A stretch of DNA of 64,000 nucleotides from Heterohyrax brucei (taxonomy: Eukaryota > Chordata > Mammalia > Hyracoidea > Procaviidae): the NCBI GenBank assembly GCA_028571685.1, contig CM053140.1, positions 61,758,201-61,822,200 of the forward strand. The letters run 5' to 3'. The notes below the pieces were generated by a model. It searched no databases. It saw nothing but the letters and a program-made list of their open reading frames with translations, and was not told where the DNA came from. How positions within the stretch are numbered: the stretch's first letter is position 1; the number at the start of each line of letters is the position of its first letter. Position numbers and translations under genes: made by a program. Positions 22,591 through 33,911 of this stretch are shown piece after piece.

Positions 22591-23005
22591 AAAAGCCTGT
22601 GAGCAGGAGAGGCTCCCTGTCAGATCAGTCTCTCCAGGCACCCTGTTCTTTAGCCTCACCCTCATGTGTTCACTGTCCTCGTGCTGTCTCCTGCCTGCTT
22701 TTATTTTTCATCAGTATCTGTCTTTTATGTCATCCCATCAAGCCCCAGAGAATTAACGAAGTCACCTAATTGATGAACCTGTAAATGGAAAGGAGGTAAA
22801 AGGCCATTTCTAGTTAGGCATAGCCAGCATAGTACAGTCTTTAGGCAGAGCGCTCTATGACTTATCACGCTATAATTATCTATTATATGTTTCCTTGTGC
22901 TGCTAGACTGTATGAGCTCTTTGAGAACAAAGCCCATGTCCCATGCCTTTTTGTATGCTTATTCTTAACACTAGTAATAACACTGGCACTTGTCACTGAG
23001 TAAAT
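22591..23005. other. Intron, no recognised features
   Basis: No repeat or exon recognised. Confidence 0.45.
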
Positions 23006-23165
23006 GACCCACTCACTGCTGTTGAGTCAATTCTGACTATAGCAACCCTATAAGACAGAGTAGAACTGCACTGTAAAGAGTTTCCAAGGAGCACGTGGTA
23101 GATTTGAACTGCTGACCTTGTGGTGGGCAGCCGTAGCACTTAACCACTACACCACCAAGGTTTCC
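23006..23165 (-). mobile_element. AfroSINE, antisense
   Basis: 'cactgctgttgagtcaattc', 'agtttccaaggagcacgtgg' and 'cttaaccactacaccaccaa' mark a full-length antisense AfroSINE. Confidence 0.92.
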
Positions 23166-23908
23166 TATCACTTAGTAGTCGTTTAAATATTAATTGAACT
23201 GAAAAAAAAAAAGATTTATCTGACAATTTGTACTGAGTGGATTGGATGAGAAATTGGAGACAGGGAAACCAGTGAGGAGATTATTATTTTCTAGGTGAAA
23301 TACGAGAAAGTCTAAACTGTCATGATGGTACTGAGAACAGAAACAGAGGTATGTGGATGAGAGAGATGTGTTGAATTCAGTGTTAGGTGGGGGTGTGATT
23401 TGACTTGCAGTTCGTTAGAATCCACAAAGTACTGAAGTTAAGTGTAGCGCACAACTGCATGAAACACAGCTGTAACTCTTACAAATAAGGACATCTGAAA
23501 ACTGCACAGTATACTTGCCCAAGTTAGGTTCCAAGTTTCTACCTTGGTTTTTGTTACTTCACTCTTTGGTTGGAAGGGGTCCTCTCCCAGAGTCCATATC
23601 AGACAGTTGACCCTCTATCCCTTGAGTAGGATTCTTCTATGGCAAAAGGCAAAAATTTTAATAGGCATTTTCAAAACTTAAATTATATTCACTGTTAAGT
23701 TAGGCAGCCATTAGTCATACATGGCTGTTTGTTTTTGTTTGTTTCCTATTCAGACTTAAAATTAAATACCCCATTTCTCAGCCATGTTGTCCACATTGTA
23801 AGTGCTTAGTAGCCACATGTTGAAACAGTAACAGTTTGTGTAAATTTTTAATCATTATAGGAAGTTCTGTTGAATAGCAGTGCTGCTAGATAGCTAGATT
23901 TCCAAAGT
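23166..23908. other. Intron, no recognised features
   Basis: No exon recognised. The stretch around 23760-23880 has wording of an old repeat ('gtagccacatgttgaaac', 'gttctgttgaatagcagtgc') that I cannot name. Confidence 0.4.
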
Positions 23909-23986
23909 ATGGGAGATGAGGTATTGCCATCCTTCTAAGAAGTATTCTGGCTGTAATTCTTCCAAGACAGATTTGTTCATTGTAGC
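23909..23986 (-). mobile_element. Oldest RTE of the nest, left arm
   Basis: 'tccaaagtatgggagatgag' and 'attcttccaagacagatttg' are RTE sequence in complement, about 250 bp inside the 3' end. The RTE resumes at 30834 ('cctctagcagtacatgggta', which is the next RTE block). Everything between was inserted later. The extreme 3' tail of this copy is missing. Confidence 0.75.
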
Positions 23987-24091
23987 TGTTGTTGTTGTTA
24001 GGAACCGTGAAGTCAATTCTGACTCATAGCAACCCTGTGTACATCAGAACAAAACATTGTTCAGTCTTGTGCCATGTCCACAATTGTTTTT

Positions 24092-26265
24092 TTTATCTCG
24101 TGGTTTTTTTTTTTTTTTATTTAACATAACTGAGTGAAAATGTACATTCTCGTATAAATTTACATGCCCACCTATATGCAGCTTCCACTGCTCTCCCTGT
24201 CCTGCTCCATACATGTCTCATCCTCCCAATAGCCTCCTTTCCCCTCCTCTCCGTCCACTCCCCTTCCTCCAGCCAGAGGTCAGCAAGATGATATCCTATA
24301 GATGTATAGAAACATAAAGTGCTTCCAATATATGGTCACTCTGCATTGCCAAGTCCAATCCATTCCTGTCCAAAGAGTGGACTTTTGTTATAATTTATGG
24401 GAAAGGGCAGCATCAGGGCTGGGGGCCATGCCCTCAGAGGAACCCCCAAACCACTGGACCATCAATTGAGGTCTTTTAGTGGAGATCTCATGATGCACCT
24501 CTTTTTATTCTTGGGTTGCCAGTGAGACTCAACCTAGTGAGCTCCATCATGGCTATCACTGGTGGTGGCCGGGCACCGTCCAGTTCTTCTGGTCCCAAGT
24601 TGATGTAGGCACCCACTCTTGTGGGTCTCTCTGTGTTCTCGGTTGTCTTTACCACATGTCATTTTGGTCCTCGGTGAGCATCCGTTCCTGCTGAGTTGGG
24701 CTCATTTGCTGTGTCCTCGGATGGCAGCTTAGCTTTTAAGACCCCAGACGCCACTCACCAATGTGGGGTGCAGAGAGCTCTTTTAGCAAAACGCTGGTTG
24801 TGCCAATTGGCCTGGAATTCGCCTAAGAGCATGGTCCCCCGCCCCCCGCCCCAGCTACTCTATCCTTGCAGTATTGAGTTAAGATGGAAGGAGTACTCAG
24901 GTTATGCTGAAGTCCACTTAATGTTGTTCTTGTTTCTAATGTGTGCTATCATCGCTTTCTCCCAACTCGATTTCCAGTAACTATCTAAACTAAACCCTCC
25001 CCCACTTACCCTCCCTCCCTCCCCTCCCTTGCAGCTGTCAAAGAGTCTTCCTCTATACACAAGTCTGTTTTTGAGATCTTATCGTAGAGGTCTCATACAG
25101 TATTTGTCCCTTTGTCGCTGACTACTTTCACTCAACATAATGTCTTCCAGTTGAAACCAGGTTAGGAGATGTTTCCTGGAATCATCGTTATTCTTTATCA
25201 TTGTGTAGTGCTCCATTGAGTATATGTACCATGGTTTACCTATCCATTCTTCTATTGTTGGGCATCTGCATTGATTCCATCTTTTTGCTATCGTGGACTG
25301 TGCTGAGGTAAACATTCTGGTGCATGTGTCCGTTGGTGTGAAAGGCCTTGATTCTGTAGGATATATTCCAAGTAGTGGAATTACTGGGTCAAATGGTATA
25401 TTGATATCCATTTTTTTAAGGAAGCACCAGATGGCTTTCCAAAGAGGCTGGACCATTTTGCAACCCCACCAACAGTGTAGGAGGGTTCCACTTTCTCCAC
25501 AGCCTCTCCAGCATTTGTTGTTTTGTGTTTTCTGGATCATGGCCAATCTTGTTGGGGTGAGATAGTATCTCATTGTTGTCTTGATTTGAATTTCTTTAAT
25601 AACTAAAGATTGTGAACATGTCCGCATGTGTTTTTTGGCTGCCCGGATCTCCTCTTTAGTGAAGTGTCTGCCCATCTCCTTTGCCCATCGCTTAATTGGA
25701 TGGTTTATCTTCTTCTTATTGATATTTTGTAGTATGTTATAGATTATGGAGATCAGGCGTCGGTCTGACATAGAGTTGCCAAATATTTTTTCCCATTCTG
25801 TGGGTGTTCTTTTAATTCTATTAATAAAGTCTTTGGATGAGCAAAAGTGTTTGATTCTTAATAGTTCCCATTTATCTATTTTCTCTTCTGTTGATTGAGG
25901 TTTCTTTGACAGACTTTGGAGTCTGTCCTCATTGTGTATTAAAGCTTCCATTGTTGTTCCTACCTTTTCTTGGATGAGCTTTATCGTTTTAGGTTTGATA
26001 TTTAGGTCTTTTATCCAGTTGGAGTTGGTTTTTGTATAAGGTGTAAGATATGGATCTTGATTCAGTTTATTGCAGATGGATAACCAATTTTGCCAGCACC
26101 ATTTGTTGAAGATACTGTTTTTACCCCTGTTTAATGTCTTAGGGCCTTTGTCGAATATCAACTGTTCATAGGCAGATGGTGTCATCTCTGGGGTCTCAAT
26201 TCTGTTCCATTGATCCATCTATCTGTTCTTAAACCAGTACCAGGCTGTTTTGACCACTGTGGCAG
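24092..26265 (-). mobile_element. Young elephant L1, 5'-truncated, 17 bp TSD
   Basis: 2174 bp minus-strand L1 with poly(A) tail at the left (T-run at 24104-24118) and perfect flanks 'tgtccacaattgttttt' at 24075-24091 and 26266-26282. The 3' UTR is 24092-25078 and ORF2 ends at 25079. It lies in the RTE 3' part, whose sequence continues exactly across the duplication. It reads 'gtgagactcaacctagtgag' in the 3' UTR like the 33912 copy, and lacks about 30 bp near 24200 that the other copies have. Confidence 0.95.
25079..26218 (-). pseudogene. L1 ORF2 C-terminal third, open
   Basis: 379 open codons of L1 ORF2 ending at the natural stop. From start to end: 'QWNRIETPEMTPSAYEQLIF', the 'NKWCWQNWLSICNKLNQDPY' block, 'ELLRIKHFCSSKDFINRIKR', the cysteine-rich '[20 protein letters not shown]', and 'EDIMLSESSQRQRDKYCM'. 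It lacks the endonuclease and reverse transcriptase because the element is 5'-truncated, so it cannot act on its own. The intact frame is the best sign that this is the youngest L1 here. Not a host gene. Confidence 0.93.
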
Positions 26266-26448
26266 TGTCCACAATTGTTTTTATGCATAAGCTCATTGTA
26301 GTAGCCACTGTGTCAGTCCATCTCATTGAGGATGTTTATCTTTGTTGCTGATCCTCTTGTCTACCAAGCATGATGTCCTTCTCCAAGGACTGAACCCTCC
26401 TGACAATATGTCCAGAGTAGGGAAGGTGTGGTCTTTCCATCTTTGCTT

Positions 26449-26901
26449 CTAAAGAGTACTCTGGTTGTCCTTCTTCTGGAACAGGTCTGTTTCTTCTTTT
26501 GCAGTCCATAGTACATTCAGCAGTCTTCTCCAACACTGCAATTCAGAGGCATTAGTTCCTCTTCTGTGTTCCTTATTCATTGTCCAGCTTTCGCATGTGT
26601 ATGATACAATTGAAAATACCATGGCTTGGGTCAGGTGCACCTTAGCCTTCAAGGTGACATCTTTACTTTTCAATAGTTTAAAGAAGTCCTTGGCAGCAGA
26701 TTTTCCCAATGCAATGCATCTTTTGATTTCTTTTTTTTGTTTATTATGATTGCATGAAAATGTACATTCCCGTGTAAATTTGCATGCCCACGTATATGCA
26801 GCTCCCACTGCTCTCCCTGCCCTGCAACAGCACACTCTTCCTCCCTGCTCCATACATGTCTCATCCTCCCAACAATCTCGTATCTCCTCCTCTCTACCCA
26901 C
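26449..26901 (-). pseudogene. RTE reverse transcriptase ORF C-terminus crossing into L1
   Basis: Read on the minus strand, the second half carries the RTE C-terminal region: 'AKDFFKLLKSKDVTLKAKVH', then 'CESWTMNKEHRRGTNASELQ' and 'CWRRLLNVLWTAKEE', typical of RTE/BovB proteins. The first roughly 55 codons are translation of the L1 3' UTR inserted at 26733 and have no protein meaning. Dead fragment. Confidence 0.8.
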
Positions 26902-28143
26902 TCCCCTTCCTCCAGTACAAGGTCAGCAGGACGACATCCTGTAGATGCATAGAACCATAAAGTGCACACATGATATGGTCACTGTGTGTCACCAGGTCCA
27001 ATCCATTCCTGTCTGAGAGTTGACCTCCATTATGATTTATGACAGGGGCAGCATCAGGACCAGGGACCATGTTCCCAGAGGAACTCTGAAGCCTGTGGAC
27101 CATGGATTGTGGTCTTTTAATGCAGGTCTCAGGGTATACCCCTTTTTATTTTTGTGTTGCCAGCAAGACTCAACTTTGTGAGCTCCATCACAGCTATCAT
27201 TGGTGATGGCTGGGCACCATCTGGTTCTTCCAGTCACAAGTCAATGTGGTCACCCACTTACGTGGGTCTGTGTCTTCTGGGTTCTCTTTCACCCATATCA
27301 TTTTTGTCCTTGCTGATCATCTGTTCCGCTAAGTTGATGTACCCCCAGATGGCAGCTTGTCAGCTTTTAAGACCTCAGATGCCACCCACCAATGTGGAGT
27401 GCAGAGGGCTCTCTTAGCAAAATGCTAATTGTGCCAGTTGGCCTTGATTTCCCCTGAGAGCGTGGTCCCGGGCTCCTTGCCCAGCTACTCTGTCCTTGTA
27501 ATATTGGATTAAGATGGGAGAAGTACTCATGTTCTGTTGAAGTCCAGTTAATAATTAATTTTCTTTCTAATGTATGCTGTCATAGATTTCACCCAGCCAA
27601 ATTTCTATCAACTGTCTAAACCTTCCCCACCTCTCACTCTTCCTCCTTCCCCACCCGTGCAGCTGTTAAAGAGTCTTTTCTGCTATGCATGAGTCTGTTT
27701 TTAAGTTCTTATTGTAGGGGTCTCATACAATATTTGTACTTTTGTCACTGACTGCTTTCACTCAACATAATGCCCTCCAATTGAAACCAGGTTATGAGGT
27801 GTTTCGTAAAATCATGTTGTTCTTTATCACTGTGTAATGTTTCATTGAGTATATATACCGTAGTTTACCTTTCCGTTCCTCTGTTGTTGGGCGTCTGGAT
27901 TCATTCTATCTTTTTGCTATTGTGGACTGTGCTGCAATAAACACTTGTGTGCATGTATCAGTTAGTGTGAATGGCCTTGATTCTGTAGCATATATTCTGA
28001 GCGGTGAATTACTGGGTCAAATGGTGTATCTGTATCCAGCTTTTTAAGGTAGCGCTAGATTGTTTTCCAAAGAGGTTGAACCATTTTGCAATCCCACCAA
28101 CAGTGTAGGAGAGTTCCAATTTCTCCACAGCCTTTCCAGCTTT
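26733..28143 (-). mobile_element. L1, 5'-truncated, antisense, 15 bp TSD
   Basis: 1411 bp minus-strand L1 with flanks 'atcttttgatttctt' at 26718-26732 and 28144-28158. It has the 3' UTR and the last part of ORF2 ('cctttccagc' end). It is more diverged from the 9505/24092/33912/58064 set (for example 'tttattatgattgcatgaaa' at its tail), so it is an older insertion than 24092 in the same RTE. Confidence 0.93.
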
Positions 28144-29681
28144 ATCTTTTGATTTCTTAACTGTAGCTTCCAAGGGCATTATTGATTGTGGACCCCAGTA
28201 AAAAGAAATCTGTGGCAACCTCAGTCCTTTCTGTACTTGTCCAGTTGTGAGGATTTTTGTTTTCTTGATGTTCAGTTGCAATCCATACTGAAAACTGTGG
28301 TCCTTGATCGTTATCAGTGTTTCAAATCATCTTCACTTTGAGCAAGCAGGGTTGTGTCATCTGCATGACACAGGTTATTAATGAGTCTTCTTCCAATCCT
28401 GATGCTTCATTCTTCTTCATATAGCTCAACTCCTTGGATTATTTGCTCGGTATACAGATTGAAAAGATATAGCAAAAGGATACAACCCTGATGCACACCT
28501 TTCTGGACTTTACATCATGCAGTGTTCCCTGTTCTGTTTGCACAGCTGCCTCTTGATTCACATACAGATTCCTTAAAAGCGTAGTTAAGTGTTCTGGAAT
28601 TTCTACATTATGCAATGTTAGCCATAATTAGTTATGATCCACGTTGTTGAATGCCTTTGTATAGTTAATGAAACACAGGTAAATATCTTTCTGGTACTTG
28701 CTGCTTTCAGCCCAGGATCCATCTGACATCAGCAGTGATATGCCTGGTTTTATGTCCTCGTCTGAATCTGGCTTGACTTTCTGGCCGTTCCCTGTCAATA
28801 TATTGTTGCAGTTACTTTTGATTGATTTTGAACAAAATTTTACTTTCGTGTGATATTAGTAGTACTGTTTGGTAATCTCTACATTTGGTTGGATCACCTT
28901 TCTTGGGAATAGGCATAAATACGTATTTCTTCCAGTTGATTCACCATATTGTTATCCTCCAAATTTGTTGGCATAGATGAGTGAGCACTTCCCACATTGC
29001 ATACATTTGTTGAAATATCTCAGTTGATATCCCGTCAATTCCTGGAGCACTGTTTTTTGTCAGTGCCTTCAGTGAAGCTTTGGCTTCTTCCTTCAGTACC
29101 ATTGATTCCAGATCATGTGCTACCTCTTTAGATGGCTGAACGTTGACCAGTTCTTTCTGGTGTAATGACTTTGTGTATCCTTTTCATGTTCTTTTGATGC
29201 TTCCTGAGTTGTTCAGTGTTTTTTCTGTAGAATCCTTTCCTGTTGCAGCTCGAGGCTTGTCTGTCAGTTTATCATACTGTGGGGCTTGCATGTTGCTGTG
29301 CTGCTGTAATGCTGTAAGCTGTGCCACTGGTATGTAGAGACTAGCAAGGTTACTCATGGTGGACAAGTTTCAGCTGAGCTTCCAGACTAAGACAGACTAG
29401 GAAGAAAGATCTGGCAGTGTACTTCTGAAAACAATTAGCCAGTGAAAACCTTATCAGTAGCAGCAGAACAGTGTCAGATATAGTGCCAGAAATGAGCCCC
29501 CCAAGTTGGAAGACACTCAGAAGATGATTGGGGAAGAGCTGTCTCCTCAAAGTAGAATCGACCTTAATGACGTAGATGGAGTAAAGCTTTCGAGATCTTC
29601 ATTTGCTGATGTGACACGACTCAAAATGAGAAGAAGCAGCTCAAACATCCATTAATAATTGCAATATGGAATGTACAGTGT

Positions 29682-30368
29682 ATGAATCTAGGAAAGTTGG
29701 AAATTATAGAAGATGAAATGGAATGCATAAACATCAACACGTTAGGCATTAGTGAGCTGAAATGGACCAGTATTGGCCATTTTGAATCAGTTGGTCGTAT
29801 GATCTACTATTCCAAGAATGAAAACTTAAAGAGGAATGGTGTTGAGTTCATTGTCAAAAAGAACATTTCAAAATCTGTCCTGAAGTACCGTGCTGTCAGT
29901 GATAGGATAATATCCATATGCCTAAAAGGAAGTCCAGTTAATCTGACTATTACTCAGATTTACACACCAATCACTAAGGTGAAGTATGAAGACACTGAAG
30001 ATTTTTACCAGCTTCTGTAGTCCAAAACTGATCAAACATGCAATCAGGATGCATTGATAATTACTGGTGATTGGAATGCAAAGGTTGGAAACGAAGAAGG
30101 GTTGGTAGTTGGAAAATACAGCCTTACTGATAGCAATGATGCTGGAGATTGTGTGATAGGATTTTCTGTGACCAACAACTTCTTCATTGCAATTATCTTT
30201 TTAACCAACACAACTAGTGACTGTACACATAGACCTCACCAGATGGAAAACAAATTAGCTACATCTGTGGAAAAAGAGAATGAAAAAGCTCCATATCAGC
30301 AGTCAAAACAAGATCAGGTGGTGACTATGGTACAGACCATTAGTTGCTCATATGCAATTTCAAACTGA
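29682..30368 (+). pseudogene. RTE endonuclease domain fragments
   Basis: Two neighbouring open pieces (29682-30020 and 30054-30368) of the RTE apurinic-type endonuclease: 'INTLGISELKWTSIGHFESV' (motif with the metal-binding Glu region), 'NGVEFIVKKNISKSVLKYRA', and 'MIITGDWNAKVGNEEG' (the GDWN motif). The pieces are separated by a stop at about 30018. They lie in the sense arm of the twin-primed RTE. The RTE domain order is endonuclease then reverse transcriptase; here the latter is in the opposite arm. Confidence 0.88.
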
Positions 30369-30391
30369 AACTGAAGAAAATGTATATGATC

Positions 30392-30442
30392 TTGAGTAGG
30401 GTTGCTGTGAGTTGGATCTGACTCGACGGCACTTGACTTTTT
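30392..30442 (+). mobile_element. Very short SINE/RTE tail insertion
   Basis: About 50 bp ('gttgctgtgagttggatctg', 'actcgacggcacttgacttt') interrupts RTE sequence between 'gatcttgagta' and 'gagtatatctcc'; 'gagta' is repeated on both sides. It looks like a severely 5'-truncated retroposed SINE or RTE tail with a short target duplication. Confidence 0.6.
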
Positions 30443-30833
30443 GGCTGAGTATATCTCCCCTGAGTTTAGAGATCATTCAAGAATAGATTTGATGTGTTGA
30501 ACACTGATGACTGAAGACCAGACAAATTGTGGAATGACATCAAAGACATTATCCATGAAGAAAGCATGAGGTAATTGAAAAGACCAGAAAGAAAGAAAAG
30601 ACCAAATTGAATATCTGCAGACTCTGAAACTTGTTTTCAGAGGCTGAGCAGCTGAAGCAAAAGGAAGAAGTGATGAAGAAAAAAATGAGTAGAAGATTCT
30701 AGAGGGCAGCTCGAGAAGACAAAGTACGGTATTATAGTGACCTGTGCAGAGAGCTGGAAATTGAAAACCAAAAGGGAAGAACGTGTTCTTCATTTCTCAA
30801 GCTAAAGAACTGAAAAAAATTTCAAGCCTTGAG

Positions 30834-33285
30834 TTCCTCTAGCAGTACATGGGTATATTCAGTATTCTTTTCCAGCATCATAATTCAGAGATGTCACCTC
30901 TTCAGCATTTATCACTCATTGTCCAGCTTTCACATGCATGTGTGGCAGTTGAAAATGCCGTGACTTAGCTCAAGCATACTTTAGTCCCAGAAGTGACCTC
31001 TTTGCTTTTCAATACTTTTAAGAGGTCTTCAGCAGATTTGCCCATTGTATTGTATTGTTTGATTTCTTCACTGCTGCTTCAATGGGCGTTAATTATGTAT
31101 CAAGGTAATCTGAAATCCTTGACTACTTCAGTCTTTTCTCCATTTATTGTGATGTTGCTTACTGGTTCATTTGTGAGGATTTTTGTTTTCTTTATGTTTA
31201 GGTATAACCTGTAGTGGAGGCTGTAGTCTTTTATCATCATCAGTAAGTGCTTCATGTACTGCTTACATTCAGCCAACTCCTCTGAGAAAGATTGGACTGG
31301 ACTGTAAAACATAAAATGGTACTGGCAAAGATGCACTTCTTGGCTTAAGTAGATACATGATGTTAACTGGGTAGCTCCTGGCCAAAGGCAAGATGAGAGT
31401 GCAGAGGGAAATAGGAACTGGTTGTAAGGGCACGAGAGATACAACGTGGAAAGGAATAGTATGCTGTCACAGTGTGGGGAGAACAGCTAGAATTACATAA
31501 CAATGTGTGTAAGTTTTTGTGTAACAAATTAACTTGTATTGTGAACTTTCACTTAAAGCACAGTAATTTTTTTTTAATCTGCGTCACTTTTAACAATCAA
31601 AGTTGTGTTATCTGGGTAACACAAGTTGTTGCTCAATTTTCATCCAGTCCTGATGCCGCATTCTTCTTCCTTCAGTCCAGCTTCTTGGATAACTTGCTCC
31701 GCATACAGAGTGAATAGGTATGGTGAAAGGATATAGCCCTGACACATACCTTTCCTGATTTTAACCAGGTAGTATCCCCTTGTCCTATTCTAATCAATGT
31801 TTCTTGGTCTGTGTACAGCTTCTAGGTAAGGACAGTTAAGTATTTTGAAATTCCCTGTCTTTGTAGTGTTATCCTCAATTTATGATCCATACAAATGCCT
31901 TTGCATAATCATTAAGACACTGGTAAACGGTTTTTTCGTATTATCTGCTTTTAATCAGGAACCATCTGACATAAGCAGTAATAACCCTTGTTTTATAGCC
32001 TCGTCTGAATTCAGCTTCAATTTTCGGCAGTTCTCTATAGATGAACTGCTGTAACTGCTTTTGAGTTTTTCAGCAAAATTATACTTGTGTGTGATATTAG
32101 TGCTATTTTTCAATAAGTTCCATATTCTGTTGTATCATCTTTTCTTTGGAGTGGGCATAAATATGAATCTCTTCCAGTTGGTTGGTAAGGTAACTGTCTT
32201 CTGAATTTCTTGACATAGACGAATGAGCACTTTGAGTGCTTCATCGGTTTGTTGAAACATGTCAGTTTAGTATTGCATCAGTTCCTGGAGCCTTGGTTTT
32301 TGCCAGTGTCTTCAGTGCAGCTTATACGTATTTCTTCAGTACTGTTGGTTCTTGATGGTATACCACTTCCTGAAATGGTTGAACATCAACCAGTTCTTTT
32401 TGGTAGAGAGACACTGTGTTCCTTCTGTCTTCTTTTGATGCTTCCTGTGTCATTTATTATTTTACCCATAGAATCTTTTAGTATTACAACTTGAGGTTTA
32501 AATTTTCTCTGTTCTTTTAGCTTGAGAAGTGCTGAGCATGTTCTTACCTTTTGATTTCTATGCAGAACTTTCACATTATTATAATGCTTGGTCTTCTTGA
32601 GCTGCCTTTTGAATCTTGTGTTCAGCTCTTTTACTTGATCATTTTTTCCATTTACTTCAGCTTGTCAACTTTCAAAACCAAGTTTCAGTCCCTTCTGCCT
32701 CCATTTCATTCCTGCCTTTCTAGTGACCACTTGCTTTCTTCATGCGTGAAGTCCTTGATGACATTCCACAGCTTATCTGGTCGAGGTCTTTAGTGTTCAG
32801 TGTGTCAGATCTATTCTTGAGATGGTCTCTAAACTCAGATGAGTTACCAGTCCACTTTGACTCTCATGGACTTGTTCTGATTTTCATCAGTTTAAGCTTG
32901 AACCTGCATATAGTCAGTTGATGGTCTGTTCCGTGTTTGGCTCCTGGTCTTGTTCTGACTGATGAGATTTTGAGCATTTCCATTGTGTCTTTCCCATAGA
33001 TGTAGTCAGTTTCATTCCTGTTTATCCAATCCCTTGAGGTTCCCATGTATAGTGGCCATTTATGTTGCTGAAAAGAATATTTGCAGTGAAGAAATGATTA
33101 GTCTTGCAAAATTCTGTCATGTTATCTCTGACATTTCTCTCACTAAGGCCATATTTTCCAAGTACTGATCCTTCTTCTTTGTTTCTGACTTTCACATTCC
33201 AATCATCAGTAATTATCAGTGTGTCTTGATTGCGTGTTTCATCAATTTCTGACTGCAGATTGTGTAGAAATTGTTAAGTGGGAAC
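30834..33285 (-). mobile_element. Oldest RTE of the nest, right arm
   Basis: Continuation of the 23909-23986 RTE, antisense: C-terminal region ('gtgacctctttgcttttcaa' near 31000), reverse transcriptase region in 31580-32400, and the endonuclease side up to 'gatgtagtcagtttcattcc' near 33000 and 'atcaatttctgactgcagat' near 33245. It is truncated inside the endonuclease. An L1 tail piece interrupts it at about 31270-31580. Many indels. Confidence 0.85.
31270..31580 (+). mobile_element. L1 3' end, sense, inside RTE
   Basis: 'gaaagattggactggactgt', 'aaaacataaaatggtactgg', 'ggcaagatgagagtgcagag' and 'tgaactttcacttaaagcac' plus a T-run are the terminal 300 bp of a sense elephant L1. RTE sequence on the two sides ('cagtaagtgcttcatgtact' and 'aagttgtgttatctgggtaa') is consecutive, so this is an insertion. 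Confidence 0.8.
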
Positions 33286-33689
33286 CTAATTTGCTATGTT
33301 AATCTTTACTGGAAACACAATAAGATACTATTTAAAAGATAAAAATGATGAGAGGGTAAAAGGCCGTTAAAGTGCATTAGAGTAATGAACACTGGGTGTG
33401 GCAGCAGGGAGCATTTCATAGAGAAGAAGATATTTGAGATGAGCTTTGAAGAATACATTGGACACAACATAGAGTATCTGCATCCTCTTGTGAGCCTGCA
33501 TGCCTTATGGAACTGTAAACTAAGTTATATGAAGGTGTTGCCTTGTTCTGCATTGATAGTTCTGTATTTTTCTGGGTTTTTGTAATAAAATATTTGTTTT
33601 TTTTCTGGACTTGAGTGACCTGGGAAGTTGCTTGACAGTCTTAAGTGAAGTCAGAGTTCAAAGTTAAAGAGGTGCAACAAATAAACAAA

Positions 33690-33847
33690 ACAACCCACTG
33701 CCATCAAGTTAGGTCCAACTCATAGCAACTCCAGAGGTCAGAATAGAACTGCCCCGTAGAATTTCCAAGGAGTGCTTGGCAGTTTTGAACTGCCAACCTT
33801 TCGGTTAGCAGATATAGCATTTAACCCAGTACGCCACTAGGGTTTCC
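33690..33847 (-). mobile_element. AfroSINE, antisense
   Basis: 'cactgccatcaagttaggtc', 'tttccaaggagtgcttggca' and 'tacgccactagggtttcc'. Full length. Confidence 0.92.
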
Positions 33848-33911
33848 AAAAAGGTACAGGTAAATAAAAAATATTTTGGGGAAAAAAGCAAAGAAATTGC
33901 AACAAACTTTT

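Larger units (their letters stand above)
23987..30833. mobile_element. Full-length 5'-inverted (twin-primed) RTE, carrying two L1s
   Basis: Left arm, antisense: 3' tail at 23987 ('gctgttgttgttgttaggaa'), continuing in 26283-26732 and 28159-29257 around two L1 insertions. Right arm, sense: the element's own 5' end at about 29258 ('tctgtcagtttatcatactg'), the endonuclease region, and an end at 30833. The left arm begins (in element direction) at 'aagcctcgag' and the right arm ends at 'aagccttgag', so the arms meet at the same element position with about 10 bp of overlap. Without the L1s the arms total about 3.2 kb, a full RTE. This is the layout expected from twin priming. Confidence 0.85.
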
